A DNA stretch of 64,000 bases from Curtobacterium citreum (lineage in GTDB: Bacteria; Actinomycetota; Actinomycetes; Actinomycetales; Microbacteriaceae): positions 1,240,001-1,304,000 of the forward strand of contig NZ_VFMQ01000001.1 of the NCBI RefSeq assembly GCF_006715175.1, read 5' to 3'. Of this stretch, positions 34,119 to 42,142 are shown piece after piece (position 1 is the first letter of the stretch; every line of letters begins with the position of its first letter). Under the pieces are notes generated by a model, which saw nothing but the letters and a program-made list of their open reading frames with translations, had not been told where the DNA came from and searched no databases. The position numbers and the translations under genes were made by a program.

Positions 34119-37100
34119 GTGGCCTACCCCCTCAACGTCCCCGCAGACGGCGTCGACCCGTCGCCGAGCTTCCCCGCCGTCGAGCAGGGGATCCTCGCGT
34201 TCTGGAAGGGCGACGACACCTTCCAGGCCTCGATCGACCAGCGCGACGGGTGCACCGAGTGGACGTTCTACGACGGCCCGCCCTTCGCCAACGGCCTGCC
34301 GCACTACGGCCACCTGCTGACCGGGTACGCCAAGGACGTCTTCCCGCGCTACCAGACCATGCGCGGCAAGCAGGTCCACCGCCGCTTCGGCTGGGACACG
34401 CACGGCCTGCCCGCCGAGCTCGAGGCGATGCGCCAGCTCGGCATCACCGAGAAGCACGAGATCGACGCGATGGGCGTCGACGTCTTCAACGCCGCCGCCA
34501 AGAAGTCCGTGCTGCAGTACACCGACGAGTGGCAGCAGTACGTCACCCGCCAGGCGCGCTGGGTCGACTTCGAGGACGACTACAAGACCCTCGACGTGAC
34601 CTTCATGGAGAGCGTCCTGTGGGCGTGGAAGCAGCTCTGGGACAAGGGCCTCGCGTACGAGGGCTTCCGCGTCCTGCCGTACTGCTGGAACGACCAGACG
34701 CCGCTGTCCAACCACGAGCTCCGCATGGACGACGACGTCTACCAGATGCGCCAGGACCAGTCGGTCACCGTCGCGTTCCCGCTGCGCGGGACCCGCGCGA
34801 CGGAGCTCGGACTCGACGGAGTCCGCGCCCTCGCCTGGACGACGACCCCCTGGACGCTGCCGACGAACGCGGCGCTCGCGGTCGGACCCGAGATCGCCTA
34901 CGCGGTCGTGCCGGCAGGGCCTGGAGGCGCGGCTGACGGCGATCCCGCCGGTTCAGCCCGGTACCTGCTCGCGTCCGACACCGTGGCCGCGCACGCGAAG
35001 GACCTCGGCTACGAGAGCGCCGAGGACGCGCTCGCCGCCGTGCTGCGCACGGTCGTCGGCGCGGAGCTCGACGGCGTCGAGTACGAGCGGCTGTTCGACT
35101 TCCTGGCCGACCAGGAGGGCTACGAGCACGCCTGGCGCATCCTCGTCGCCGAGTACGTCGAGACGGGCGAGGGCACGGGCATCGTGCACCAGGCCCCCGC
35201 GTACGGCGCCGACGACCAGGAGGTCTGCGCGGCCGCGGGCATTCCCGTCGTGCTCTCCCTCGACGAGGGCGGCCTGTTCACCGCGCAGTTCGGCGAGGTC
35301 GCCGGCATGCTCTGGTCCGACGCGAACAAGCCGCTGACGAAGGCCGTGCGCGAGATGGGGCGCCTGCTCCGCCAGGCGTCGTACGAGCACAGCTACCCGC
35401 ACTGTTGGCGCTGCCGGAAGCCGCTCATCTACAAGGCGGTCTCGTCGTGGTTCGTCCGGGTCACGGCGTTCCGTGATCGCATGGGCGAGCTGAACCAGGA
35501 CATCAACTGGGTGCCGGACAACGTCAAGGACGGCCAGTTCGGCAAGTGGGTCGGGAACGCGATCGACTGGTCGGTCTCCCGCAACCGCTACTTCGGCACG
35601 CCGATCCCGGTGTGGGTGTCCGACGACCCGGCGTACCCGCGGCAGGACGTCTACGGCTCGCTCGAGGAGCTCGAGCGCGACTTCGGCCGGCTGCCGACGA
35701 ACGCCGACGGCGAGGTCGACCTGCACCGTCCGTTCATCGACGAGCTCACCCGGCCGAACCCCGACGACCCGACCGGGCGGTCGACCATGCGCCGCATCAC
35801 CGACGTGTTCGACGTGTGGTTCGACTCCGGCTCGATGCCGTACGCCCAGGTGCACTACCCGTTCGAGAACCGCGAGTGGTTCGACGCGCACAGTCCCGCG
35901 GACTTCATCGTCGAGTACATCGGGCAGACCCGCGGCTGGTTCTACGTCATGCACGCGCTGTCCACCGCGCTGTTCGACCGCCCGGCCTTCCGCAACGTCA
36001 TCAGCCACGGCATCGTGCTCGGCTCGGACGGGCAGAAGATGTCGAAGTCGCTCCGGAACTACCCGGACGTGTCGGAGGTCTTCGACCGCGACGGCGCCGA
36101 CGCGATGCGCTGGTTCCTCATGTCGTCGTCGGTCATCCGCGGCGGCAACCTCGTCGTGACCGAGGAGGGCATCCGCCAGGGCGTCCGCGAGTTCCTGCTG
36201 CCCCTCTGGTCGACGTACTACTTCTTCACGCTGTACGCGAACGCGTCGGGGGAGACGGGGTACCAGGCCTCGCGCAGCACGGCGAGCACCGACGTGCTCG
36301 ACCGGTACCTGCTCGCGAAGACCCGCGTGCTCGTCGAGGACGTCACGACGCACCTCGACGCGCTCGACACCCCGCTCGCTGCCCAGGCCGTCCGGGACTT
36401 CGCCGACGTGCTGACGAACTGGTACGTCCGGCGCTCGCGCGACAAGTTCTGGCTCGGGGCGGACTCGTCGCCCGAGGCCCGCGCCGCGTTCGACACGCTG
36501 TACACCGTGCTCGAGACGCTGACCCGCGTCGCCGCACCGCTCGCGCCGCTCGTGACGGAGGAGATCTGGAAGGGCCTGACCGGCGGACGCAGCGTCCACC
36601 TGACGGACTTCCCGGACGCCGGCGAGTTCCCCGCGGACGACGCCCTCGTCGCCGCCATGGACCGCGTCCGCGACGTCGCCTCGAAGGGCCTCGCGCTCCG
36701 CAAGGCCACCGGCAAGCGCGTCCGTCTGCCCCTCGCCACCCTGACCCTCGTCGTGCCGGACCCCGCCGCCGTCGAGCCGTTCGCGGACATCCTCCGCGAC
36801 GAGCTCAACGTGAAGCGGGTCGTGCTCGAGGAGCAGGAGGAGTCCTCGCTCGGCCGGTACGGCATCGAGCGGAAGCTCACCGTGAACGCCCGCGCCGCCG
36901 GTCCGCGCATCGGCAAGCAGGTCCAGCAGGTGATCCCGGCCGCCAAGAAGGGCGACTGGGTGGCGACCGAGACCGGCGTCACCGTCGGCGGCGTCGACCT
37001 CGTCGAGGGTGAGTACACGCTCGACCTCACGGTCGCGGACGACTCCGTGGCGGTGGCGTTCCTCGACGGCGGCGGCTTCGTGGTGCTCGACACCGTGACG

Positions 37101-37373
37101 ACCCCCGAGCTCGAGGCCGAGGGCCTGGCGCGCGACGTCGTCCGGGCCGTGCAGCAGGCCCGTCGCGACGCCGACCTCGACGTCAGCGACCGGATCGCCC
37201 TGACGCTCCGGGTCTCCACCGAGGCCGAGGCGGCGGTCCGCACGCACGAGCAGCTCATCGCGGCGGAGACCCTGTCGACGAGCGTGACCGTGACCCCGAC
37301 GACGTTCGCGCCCGGTGCGGGCTCGGCCGTCGGCGACGCAGCGACGGTGTCCGTGGAGGTGGCACGCGCATGA
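34119..37373 (+). CDS. ileS: Isoleucine-tRNA ligase
   Basis: Encodes 1084 residues, the long form of IleS found in actinobacteria and eukaryotes. The HIGH-type motif reads HYGH (about residue 62) and KMSKS is in [13 protein letters not shown] (about residue 640). An insertion in the editing domain region ([17 protein letters not shown], about residues 266-282) is encoded around an exact copy of the dispersed motif. GTG 34119 is fixed by AGGAG 6 nt before. The stop overlaps the ATG of folC. It is regulated by the T-box in its leader. Confidence 0.97.
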   Translation: MAYPLNVPADGVDPSPSFPAVEQGILAFWKGDDTFQASIDQRDGCTEWTFYDGPPFANGLPHYGHLLTGYAKDVFPRYQTMRGKQVHRRFGWDTHGLPAELEAMRQLGITEKHEIDAMGVDVFNAAAKKSVLQYTDEWQQYVTRQARWVDFEDDYKTLDVTFMESVLWAWKQLWDKGLAYEGFRVLPYCWNDQTPLSNHELRMDDDVYQMRQDQSVTVAFPLRGTRATELGLDGVRALAWTTTPWTLPTNAALAVGPEIAYAVVPAGPGGAADGDPAGSARYLLASDTVAAHAKDLGYESAEDALAAVLRTVVGAELDGVEYERLFDFLADQEGYEHAWRILVAEYVETGEGTGIVHQAPAYGADDQEVCAAAGIPVVLSLDEGGLFTAQFGEVAGMLWSDANKPLTKAVREMGRLLRQASYEHSYPHCWRCRKPLIYKAVSSWFVRVTAFRDRMGELNQDINWVPDNVKDGQFGKWVGNAIDWSVSRNRYFGTPIPVWVSDDPAYPRQDVYGSLEELERDFGRLPTNADGEVDLHRPFIDELTRPNPDDPTGRSTMRRITDVFDVWFDSGSMPYAQVHYPFENREWFDAHSPADFIVEYIGQTRGWFYVMHALSTALFDRPAFRNVISHGIVLGSDGQKMSKSLRNYPDVSEVFDRDGADAMRWFLMSSSVIRGGNLVVTEEGIRQGVREFLLPLWSTYYFFTLYANASGETGYQASRSTASTDVLDRYLLAKTRVLVEDVTTHLDALDTPLAAQAVRDFADVLTNWYVRRSRDKFWLGADSSPEARAAFDTLYTVLETLTRVAAPLAPLVTEEIWKGLTGGRSVHLTDFPDAGEFPADDALVAAMDRVRDVASKGLALRKATGKRVRLPLATLTLVVPDPAAVEPFADILRDELNVKRVVLEEQEESSLGRYGIERKLTVNARAAGPRIGKQVQQVIPAAKKGDWVATETGVTVGGVDLVEGEYTLDLTVADDSVAVAFLDGGGFVVLDTVTTPELEAEGLARDVVRAVQQARRDADLDVSDRIALTLRVSTEAEAAVRTHEQLIAAETLSTSVTVTPTTFAPGAGSAVGDAATVSVEVARA
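34918..34932 (+). repeat. Dispersed 15-bp motif, exact copy inside ileS
   Basis: GGCCTGGAGGCGCGG, read in frame as part of GPGGA in a low-complexity insertion of IleS. Confidence 0.75.
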
Positions 37374-38851
37374 GCGACGGCAACCAGTACGACGACGACC
37401 GGTACGACGACCACGACGGCGTCGACCAAGACGGCGCCGACGGCGTGGAGATCCCGGTCGGACCCGCGGGCGACACGTCCCCGGCCGACCCCCTGCCCTA
37501 CGGCGGGGACGACGACGAGGTCCGCCGTGTCGAGGCCGCGCTCCTGGCCCGGGTCGGCGAGCAGGCACCCGAACGGCGGCTGCACGCGACCCGCCGCGCC
37601 GTCGAGCTCCTCGGCGACCCGCACCTGGCGTACCCGGTGATCCACGTCACGGGCACGAACGGCAAGACCTCGACCGCGCGGATGGCCGAGAGCATCGTCC
37701 GCGCCCACGGGCTGCGCACCGGGCTCATGACGAGCCCGCACCTGGTGTCGATCCGGGAGCGCATCGTCGTCGACGGCGAACCGATCGCGGCGGCCCGCTT
37801 CGTCGAGAACTGGGACGACATCGTCCCGATCCTCGAGATGACCGACGCCGAGCTCACCGCGAAGGGCGAGCTCCCGCTGACCTTCTTCGAGGCGCTCACC
37901 GTCCTCGCCCTGGCGTGCTTCGCCGAGGCGCCGGTGGACGTCGCCGTGATCGAGGTCGGCATGGGCGGCGAGTGGGACTCCACCAACGTCGTGCAGAGCC
38001 AGGTCGCGGTGTTCGCCCCGATCGCGATCGACCACGCGAAGCAGCTCGGCAACACCGTCGCCGAGATCGCCCGCACCAAGTCGGGCATCATCAAGCCGTC
38101 CTCCGCTGTCGTGTCGAGTGCGCAGACCCCCGAGGCGCTCGCGGAGCTCGAGCGGGCGGCCGACCTCACCGAGTCGACGCTCGCGGTCGAGGGCACCGGG
38201 TTCTCCGTCGTGTCCGACACCCCGGCGGTGGGCGGGCAGCTCGTCACCGTGCAGGGCGTCGCCGGGCGCTACGACGACCTGTTCGTCCCGATGTTCGGCC
38301 AGCACCAGGCGCACAACGCGGCGCTCGCGATCGCCGCGGTCGAGCAGTTCCTCGGCCGCGGGTCGCAGGCGCTCGACGAGGACGTGCTGTCCGAGGGCCT
38401 GGCCGCCGCGACGAGCCCCGGCCGACTCCAGCCGATCGCGCAGGACCCCACGGTCGTCGTGGACGCCGCGCACAACCCGCACGGTGCCCGCGCCCTGGCC
38501 GAGGCGCTGCCCGTGGCGTTCCCGTCGGGACACGTCGTCGGCGTCGTGGGCATCCTCGGCGACAAGGACGCCCGCGGGTTCGTCCGCGCGCTCCGGGACA
38601 CCGTGCAGACGTTCGTCGTCACGCAGCCGCCGGGGGACCGGGCGCTCGACGCGGACGCCTTCGCCCGGATCGTCGTGGCCGAGGTCGGTGAGGACCGCGT
38701 CGTCGTCGAGCCCTCGCTCGAACAGGCCCTGCACGAGGCCCGAGACCTCGCGGACGAGGCGGACGCCGAGGACGCGCTCGTGCTCGTCGCCGGTTCGATC
38801 GTCATGGTGGGCCGGGTCATGGACCTGGTGCACGCAGAAGGTGAGCGGTGA
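37370..38851 (+). CDS. folC: Bifunctional dihydrofolate synthase / folylpolyglutamate synthase
   Basis: Encodes 493 residues of an ATP-dependent Mur-ligase-fold enzyme that adds glutamate to dihydropteroate and folates. P-loop [14 protein letters not shown] (about residue 95), the FEALTVLAL helix and [12 protein letters not shown] site, and the C-terminal domain with [12 protein letters not shown] are present. An unusually acidic N-terminal extension of about 45 residues ([15 protein letters not shown]) precedes the conserved part. ATG 37370 overlaps the ileS stop by 4 nt, so IleS and FolC are cotranslated. The stop overlaps the next gene. Confidence 0.95.
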   Translation: MSDGNQYDDDRYDDHDGVDQDGADGVEIPVGPAGDTSPADPLPYGGDDDEVRRVEAALLARVGEQAPERRLHATRRAVELLGDPHLAYPVIHVTGTNGKTSTARMAESIVRAHGLRTGLMTSPHLVSIRERIVVDGEPIAAARFVENWDDIVPILEMTDAELTAKGELPLTFFEALTVLALACFAEAPVDVAVIEVGMGGEWDSTNVVQSQVAVFAPIAIDHAKQLGNTVAEIARTKSGIIKPSSAVVSSAQTPEALAELERAADLTESTLAVEGTGFSVVSDTPAVGGQLVTVQGVAGRYDDLFVPMFGQHQAHNAALAIAAVEQFLGRGSQALDEDVLSEGLAAATSPGRLQPIAQDPTVVVDAAHNPHGARALAEALPVAFPSGHVVGVVGILGDKDARGFVRALRDTVQTFVVTQPPGDRALDADAFARIVVAEVGEDRVVVEPSLEQALHEARDLADEADAEDALVLVAGSIVMVGRVMDLVHAEGER

Positions 38852-39267
38852 TGACGGACGCACCACGCGCCTCCAGGCCGGGTCGACCGCCCCGGGTGCG
38901 GAAGCCGCGTCGCGAACGCGGGGCGCAGGAGAGCCTGCTCTCGATCACCCTCGTGCTCGAGGCGATCATGTTCTTCTTCCCGATGCTCGTCGTGTACGGC
39001 AAGGGCACGCTGCCGCCCCTAGCGGCCTTCGGCGGGGGCATCGCGGCGATGATCGTCCTCGCAGCTGCCTCACGCCTGACGGGCAAGTCGGCCGGTGTAT
39101 GGTTCGGGTGGCTGCTGCAGGCGGCCATCCTCGCCACCGGGCTGATCGAACCGTTCATGTACGCGGTGGGCGTGGTGTTCCTGGCGCTGTGGGTGTTCTG
39201 CTTCGTCAAGGGCGGTCAGCTCGACCGGCAGAACGCCGCGCGGCGCGCCGCTCTCGGCGAGGAGTGA
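38851..39267 (+). CDS. DUF4233 membrane protein
   Basis: Encodes 138 residues: a basic N-terminal tail (RPGRPPRVRKPRRERGAQ) and about four hydrophobic segments (SITLVLEAIMFFFPMLVVYG onwards). DUF4233 genes regularly follow folC in actinobacteria; no function is known. ATG 38851 overlaps the folC stop; GTG 38848 in frame is the alternative. The start of the tail (APRASRPG) is encoded by a 14/15 copy of the dispersed motif in inverted orientation. Confidence 0.88.
   Translation: MTDAPRASRPGRPPRVRKPRRERGAQESLLSITLVLEAIMFFFPMLVVYGKGTLPPLAAFGGGIAAMIVLAAASRLTGKSAGVWFGWLLQAAILATGLIEPFMYAVGVVFLALWVFCFVKGGQLDRQNAARRAALGEE
38865..38879 (-). repeat. Dispersed motif, 14/15 inverted copy
   Basis: On the minus strand it reads GGCCTGGAGGCGCGT. 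It encodes part of the variable N-terminal tail of the DUF4233 protein. Confidence 0.6.
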
Positions 39268-39303
39268 CCAGCACCCCCGCGACCGAACACTAGGAGCAAC
39301 TGC

Positions 39304-39723
39304 GTGTCCGACCTCGAAGAGACCCTCGTCCTCGTCAAGCCCGACGGCGTCGCCCGCCAGCTCACCGGAGAGATCCTCCGGCGCATCGAGGCCAAGGGCT
39401 ACGAGATCGTCGACCTGAAGATGCTGACCGCGCCGCGCGACCTGCTCGACGCCCACTACGAGGAGCACCAGGGCAAGCCGTTCTTCGAGCCCCTCGTCGA
39501 GTTCATGCAGTCCGGGCCGGTCGTCGCCGTGCGCGTCGGCGGCAACGCGGTGATCCAGGGCTTCCGCTCGCTCGCCGGCACCACCGACCCGACGACCGCC
39601 GCTCCCGGCACCATCCGTGGCGACCTCGGCCGCGACTGGGGCCTGAAGGTCCAGCAGAACCTGGTGCACGGCTCCGACTCGCCCGAGTCCGCCGCGCGCG
39701 AGCTCGCCCTCTGGTTCGCCTGA
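39304..39723 (+). CDS. ndk: Nucleoside diphosphate kinase
   Basis: Encodes 139 residues. Ndk transfers phosphate between nucleoside tri- and diphosphates through a phosphohistidine; the active His is His122 in NLVHGSDS, after the signature TTDPTTAAPGTIRGDLG. VKPDGV at the start and the FRSLAG loop are conserved. The start is GTG 39304 with AGGAGC just before. It follows the DUF4233 gene at 36 nt and precedes a thioredoxin-fold gene at 28 nt, on the same strand. Confidence 0.97.
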   Translation: MSDLEETLVLVKPDGVARQLTGEILRRIEAKGYEIVDLKMLTAPRDLLDAHYEEHQGKPFFEPLVEFMQSGPVVAVRVGGNAVIQGFRSLAGTTDPTTAAPGTIRGDLGRDWGLKVQQNLVHGSDSPESAARELALWFA

Positions 39724-39751
39724 TCCTCCGGCCCGACAGGACATCGAAGCG

Positions 39752-40600
39752 ATGACGAACAACGACCGACCGACCAAGAACGAACGCCGGCAGCACGCCC
39801 GCGAGGTCGCCCGGGAGCGCGCCGAGGCCGAGAAGCGCCGCAAGCGCCGGAACAAGTGGTTCCTGCAGGGCGGCATCGGCCTGGGCATCGTGGCCGTCGC
39901 GGCGATCATCGCGATCGTCGTGGTGAACGTGAACAGCGGCGGGACCACCTCGGCCGCTGGCCCGAAGAACATGGCGACCGGTGCGATCCAGTTCACCGGG
40001 CAGAACGGCGAGGTCACCCCGGTGACCTCGAAGGCCGTCAGCGCCTCGGGGACCGAGTCCGCCGTGCCGACCAAGGGCGTCGACGGCTCCGTGCAGGTCA
40101 CCGAGTACGTCGACTGGGCCTGCCCGATCTGCAAGCAATTCGAGGGCGCCTACGCCGACCAGATCCTGGACAAGGTGAAGTCCGGCGAGGTCACGCTCGC
40201 GATCCACCCCGTGTCGATCCTCGACCACAGTTACGCCGGCTCCCGGTACGCCAGCCGTGCCGCGAACGCCGCGATGTGCGTCGCGAACTACGAGCCGGAC
40301 AAGTTCCTGGACGTGCAGACGCAGTTCTTCGACAAGCAGCCGGAGGAGGGCACGAAGGGCCTGACGAACACCGAGATCGAGGACCTCGTCAAGGCCGGCG
40401 GAGCGACCTCCTCCCAGGTGGCGTCGTGCGTCGCCGACGAGTCCTTCAAGGGCTGGGTCACGAAGACCACGAACGTCGTGCTTGCGGACACCTCCCTGCA
40501 AGGTGCCCAGGGCTTCGGCACGCCGACCATCGTGGTGGACGGCAAGCGCCTCGACAACCTGACCGACGTCATGACCGCGATCGAGTCCGCAGCGAAGTAG
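39752..40600 (+). CDS. Membrane-anchored DsbA-like thioredoxin
   Basis: Encodes 282 residues: a highly charged cytoplasmic tail (ERRQHAREVARERAEAEKRR), one membrane helix (about 42-63) and an extracytoplasmic DsbA-type domain with active site CPIC (residues 124-127), a helical insertion and cis-Pro loop FGTPTIVVDG. Such proteins oxidise secreted proteins in Gram-positive actinobacteria and are recycled by a VKOR protein; a VKOR gene lies about 0.6 kb downstream on the opposite strand. Two further Cys (near residues 175 and 230) may pair. A terminator follows. Confidence 0.92.
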   Translation: MTNNDRPTKNERRQHAREVARERAEAEKRRKRRNKWFLQGGIGLGIVAVAAIIAIVVVNVNSGGTTSAAGPKNMATGAIQFTGQNGEVTPVTSKAVSASGTESAVPTKGVDGSVQVTEYVDWACPICKQFEGAYADQILDKVKSGEVTLAIHPVSILDHSYAGSRYASRAANAAMCVANYEPDKFLDVQTQFFDKQPEEGTKGLTNTEIEDLVKAGGATSSQVASCVADESFKGWVTKTTNVVLADTSLQGAQGFGTPTIVVDGKRLDNLTDVMTAIESAAK

Positions 40601-40624
40601 CCAGTGGCTGCCTGAGCAGCCAGA

Positions 40625-40654
40625 AGGGCCCCGTTCCCTCGGGAACGGGGCCCT
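40625..40654 (+). terminator. Terminator hairpin after the DsbA-like gene
   Basis: A perfect 14-bp stem, AGGGCCCCGTTCCC (40625-40638) with 40641-40654, and a minimal loop, 24 nt after the stop. It separates convergent genes and may serve both strands. Confidence 0.85.
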
Positions 40655-40692
40655 GCCCTCACACTGGTCCGACCACGTTCACGCGATCGAGA

Positions 40693-41019
40693 TCACGCCG
40701 GTCCCGCCTTGATCCAACCCGTCGACAGGCACTTCGGGAACTTGTAGATGACGCTCTTCCCGGTCCCGACAGCGATCGCCGGGCTGGACTTCGTCCAGGA
40801 CGGGAAGCCGACCCACCCATCGCAGTGTGCGGTGAACTTCATGCTCGTCATGTTCCAGCACGTCGCGCTCGCGTAGCCATCCAGCGGCGTCCACGCTGCG
40901 TTCTGGCACCCCTTCGCGGCAGCCGACGCCGGGGCAGCCATCGCAACGGAGCCCCCCACGAGCGCACATCCGATCAACGCGGCGGTCAGGATCCGTCGTG
41001 CGCGCATCTTCTTCATCAT
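40693..41019 (-). CDS. Small secreted four-cysteine protein, function unknown
   Basis: Encodes 108 residues: signal peptide (MMKKMRARRILTAALIGCALVG..., likely cut after ASA near residue 33), then a 75-residue mature part with four Cys (38, 54, 66, 97) and several Trp (WTPLDGYASATCWNM; GWVGFPSW). ATG 41019 has GGAGG upstream at a good distance. I do not recognise the family. The coding sequence looks less GC-rich than its neighbours, hinting at transfer. It lies between a DsbA-like oxidase and a VKOR gene, 161 nt behind VKOR on the same strand, so its cysteines may be paired by that system. A secreted toxin, inhibitor or wall-binding protein are all possible. Confidence 0.75.
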   Translation of the reverse strand: MMKKMRARRILTAALIGCALVGGSVAMAAPASAAAKGCQNAAWTPLDGYASATCWNMTSMKFTAHCDGWVGFPSWTKSSPAIAVGTGKSVIYKFPKCLSTGWIKAGPA

Positions 41020-41180
41020 CGTGTTTCCCTCCATCGGGCGTCCCCGAGCCCCCTTCGGCCTCTTGCACGGACGCCTCAGGGCGACCGTAGCGCGTCGTAG
41101 TTGCACGCCACAACTGGAACCGGCGGCGAGGTTGTGGGAGTCGTGGTCGGAAGCGGCCGAGGGCGGTCCGCCCTGAGGAC

Positions 41181-41783
41181 TCAGAGAGTGGCGAGCACGC
41201 GCGGGAACATGATCAGGATCGACACGACGATCACGGCGTAGTTCGCCAGCACGAACGCCCACGAGTAGGGCAGCAGCGTCCGACCGACCCGCTGGAGCCC
41301 GGCGCCGAAGCGCCCCTGCGCCGCGTTCCAGATCGTGAACACCCAGAACATCGGGATGGTCATCGACCAGACCAGCAGGCACCATGGGCAGAGGTAGCCG
41401 ATCACCCACACGGTCTGGGTGAACAGCCACGTCACGAAGACCCAGGCGAGGAAGACGCCGGTGTTGAACGCGACCCAGAACCACCGACGACCGTTCTGCG
41501 CACCGGCGAGGAGCATCACTCCGACGGCCACCGGGGCCACGAAGCCCATGACGCCGAGCAAGGGGTTCGGGAAGCCGAGGAGGTGACCCTGCCAGCTCGT
41601 CATGACCTGGGAGCAGTTGACGAACGGGCTGACGTCACAGCTGAGTGCCTTCGTCGGGTTCTCGTACTTCGCGAACTCGTCGAGGACCAGGGAGAAGGAC
41701 GCGTAGAGGCCGACCAGCCCGGTCACCAGCAGGAAGATCCCCATGGCGATCGGGCGGCGGGGCGTGGTTGCGCTCGTGCTCAC
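41181..41783 (-). CDS. Vitamin K epoxide reductase family protein
   Basis: Encodes 200 residues with about five hydrophobic segments. The two redox pairs of bacterial VKOR are present: Cys49/Cys57 in the first outer loop (SCDVSPFVNCS) and Cys132/Cys135 in YLCPWC. VKOR passes electrons from DsbA-like proteins to menaquinone and so drives disulfide formation outside the cell. The extra N-terminal helix (AMGIFLLVTGLVGLYASFSLVL) is usual. No thioredoxin domain is fused; the partner is probably the DsbA-like protein at 39752. The gene is divergent to rne across a 359-bp region. Confidence 0.93.
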   Translation of the reverse strand: MSTSATTPRRPIAMGIFLLVTGLVGLYASFSLVLDEFAKYENPTKALSCDVSPFVNCSQVMTSWQGHLLGFPNPLLGVMGFVAPVAVGVMLLAGAQNGRRWFWVAFNTGVFLAWVFVTWLFTQTVWVIGYLCPWCLLVWSMTIPMFWVFTIWNAAQGRFGAGLQRVGRTLLPYSWAFVLANYAVIVVSILIMFPRVLATL

Positions 41784-42142
41784 GGCGTCATCTTCGCACG
41801 CCGGTTCCGGCCCTTCCCTGGCAGGGCGTGCGACAATGACGAGGTCGCGTGGTCCGCTGCGCGGCGAGCAGAGCTTTCCGGGCCCAGCCCGGACGATCAG
41901 GTGCGGTGAGAGCGCACCGTGGTCGGACGTGCGTCACTCCGACGCCGAGCCGCACGGGCCGGGTGCCCGACACGGATCGGTCGCGGACGACCTGAAGACG
42001 GCGCACACCGGTCACGAGAGCACGACGACGGGGGCGTGGACGCCGCCCGTCACAACCGAAGAGTTCCCGCGGCCACAGCGGTCGCGGACAGAGTTCCCGC
42101 CGCCCGTCAGGGCGCGAGCGGGGTCAAGGAGTGCACCAGGAC
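41784..42142. other. Leader/promoter region between VKOR and rne
   Basis: 359 bp without a convincing gene. GACAAT at about 41831-41836 could be a -10 for rne, which would give a leader near 300 nt. The last part has repeated AGAGTTCCCGC (two copies, around 42059-42069 and 42091-42101) and runs of G/C that could fold. Long structured leaders of rne mRNA mediate autoregulation in enterobacteria; whether that applies here is unknown. Confidence 0.5.
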
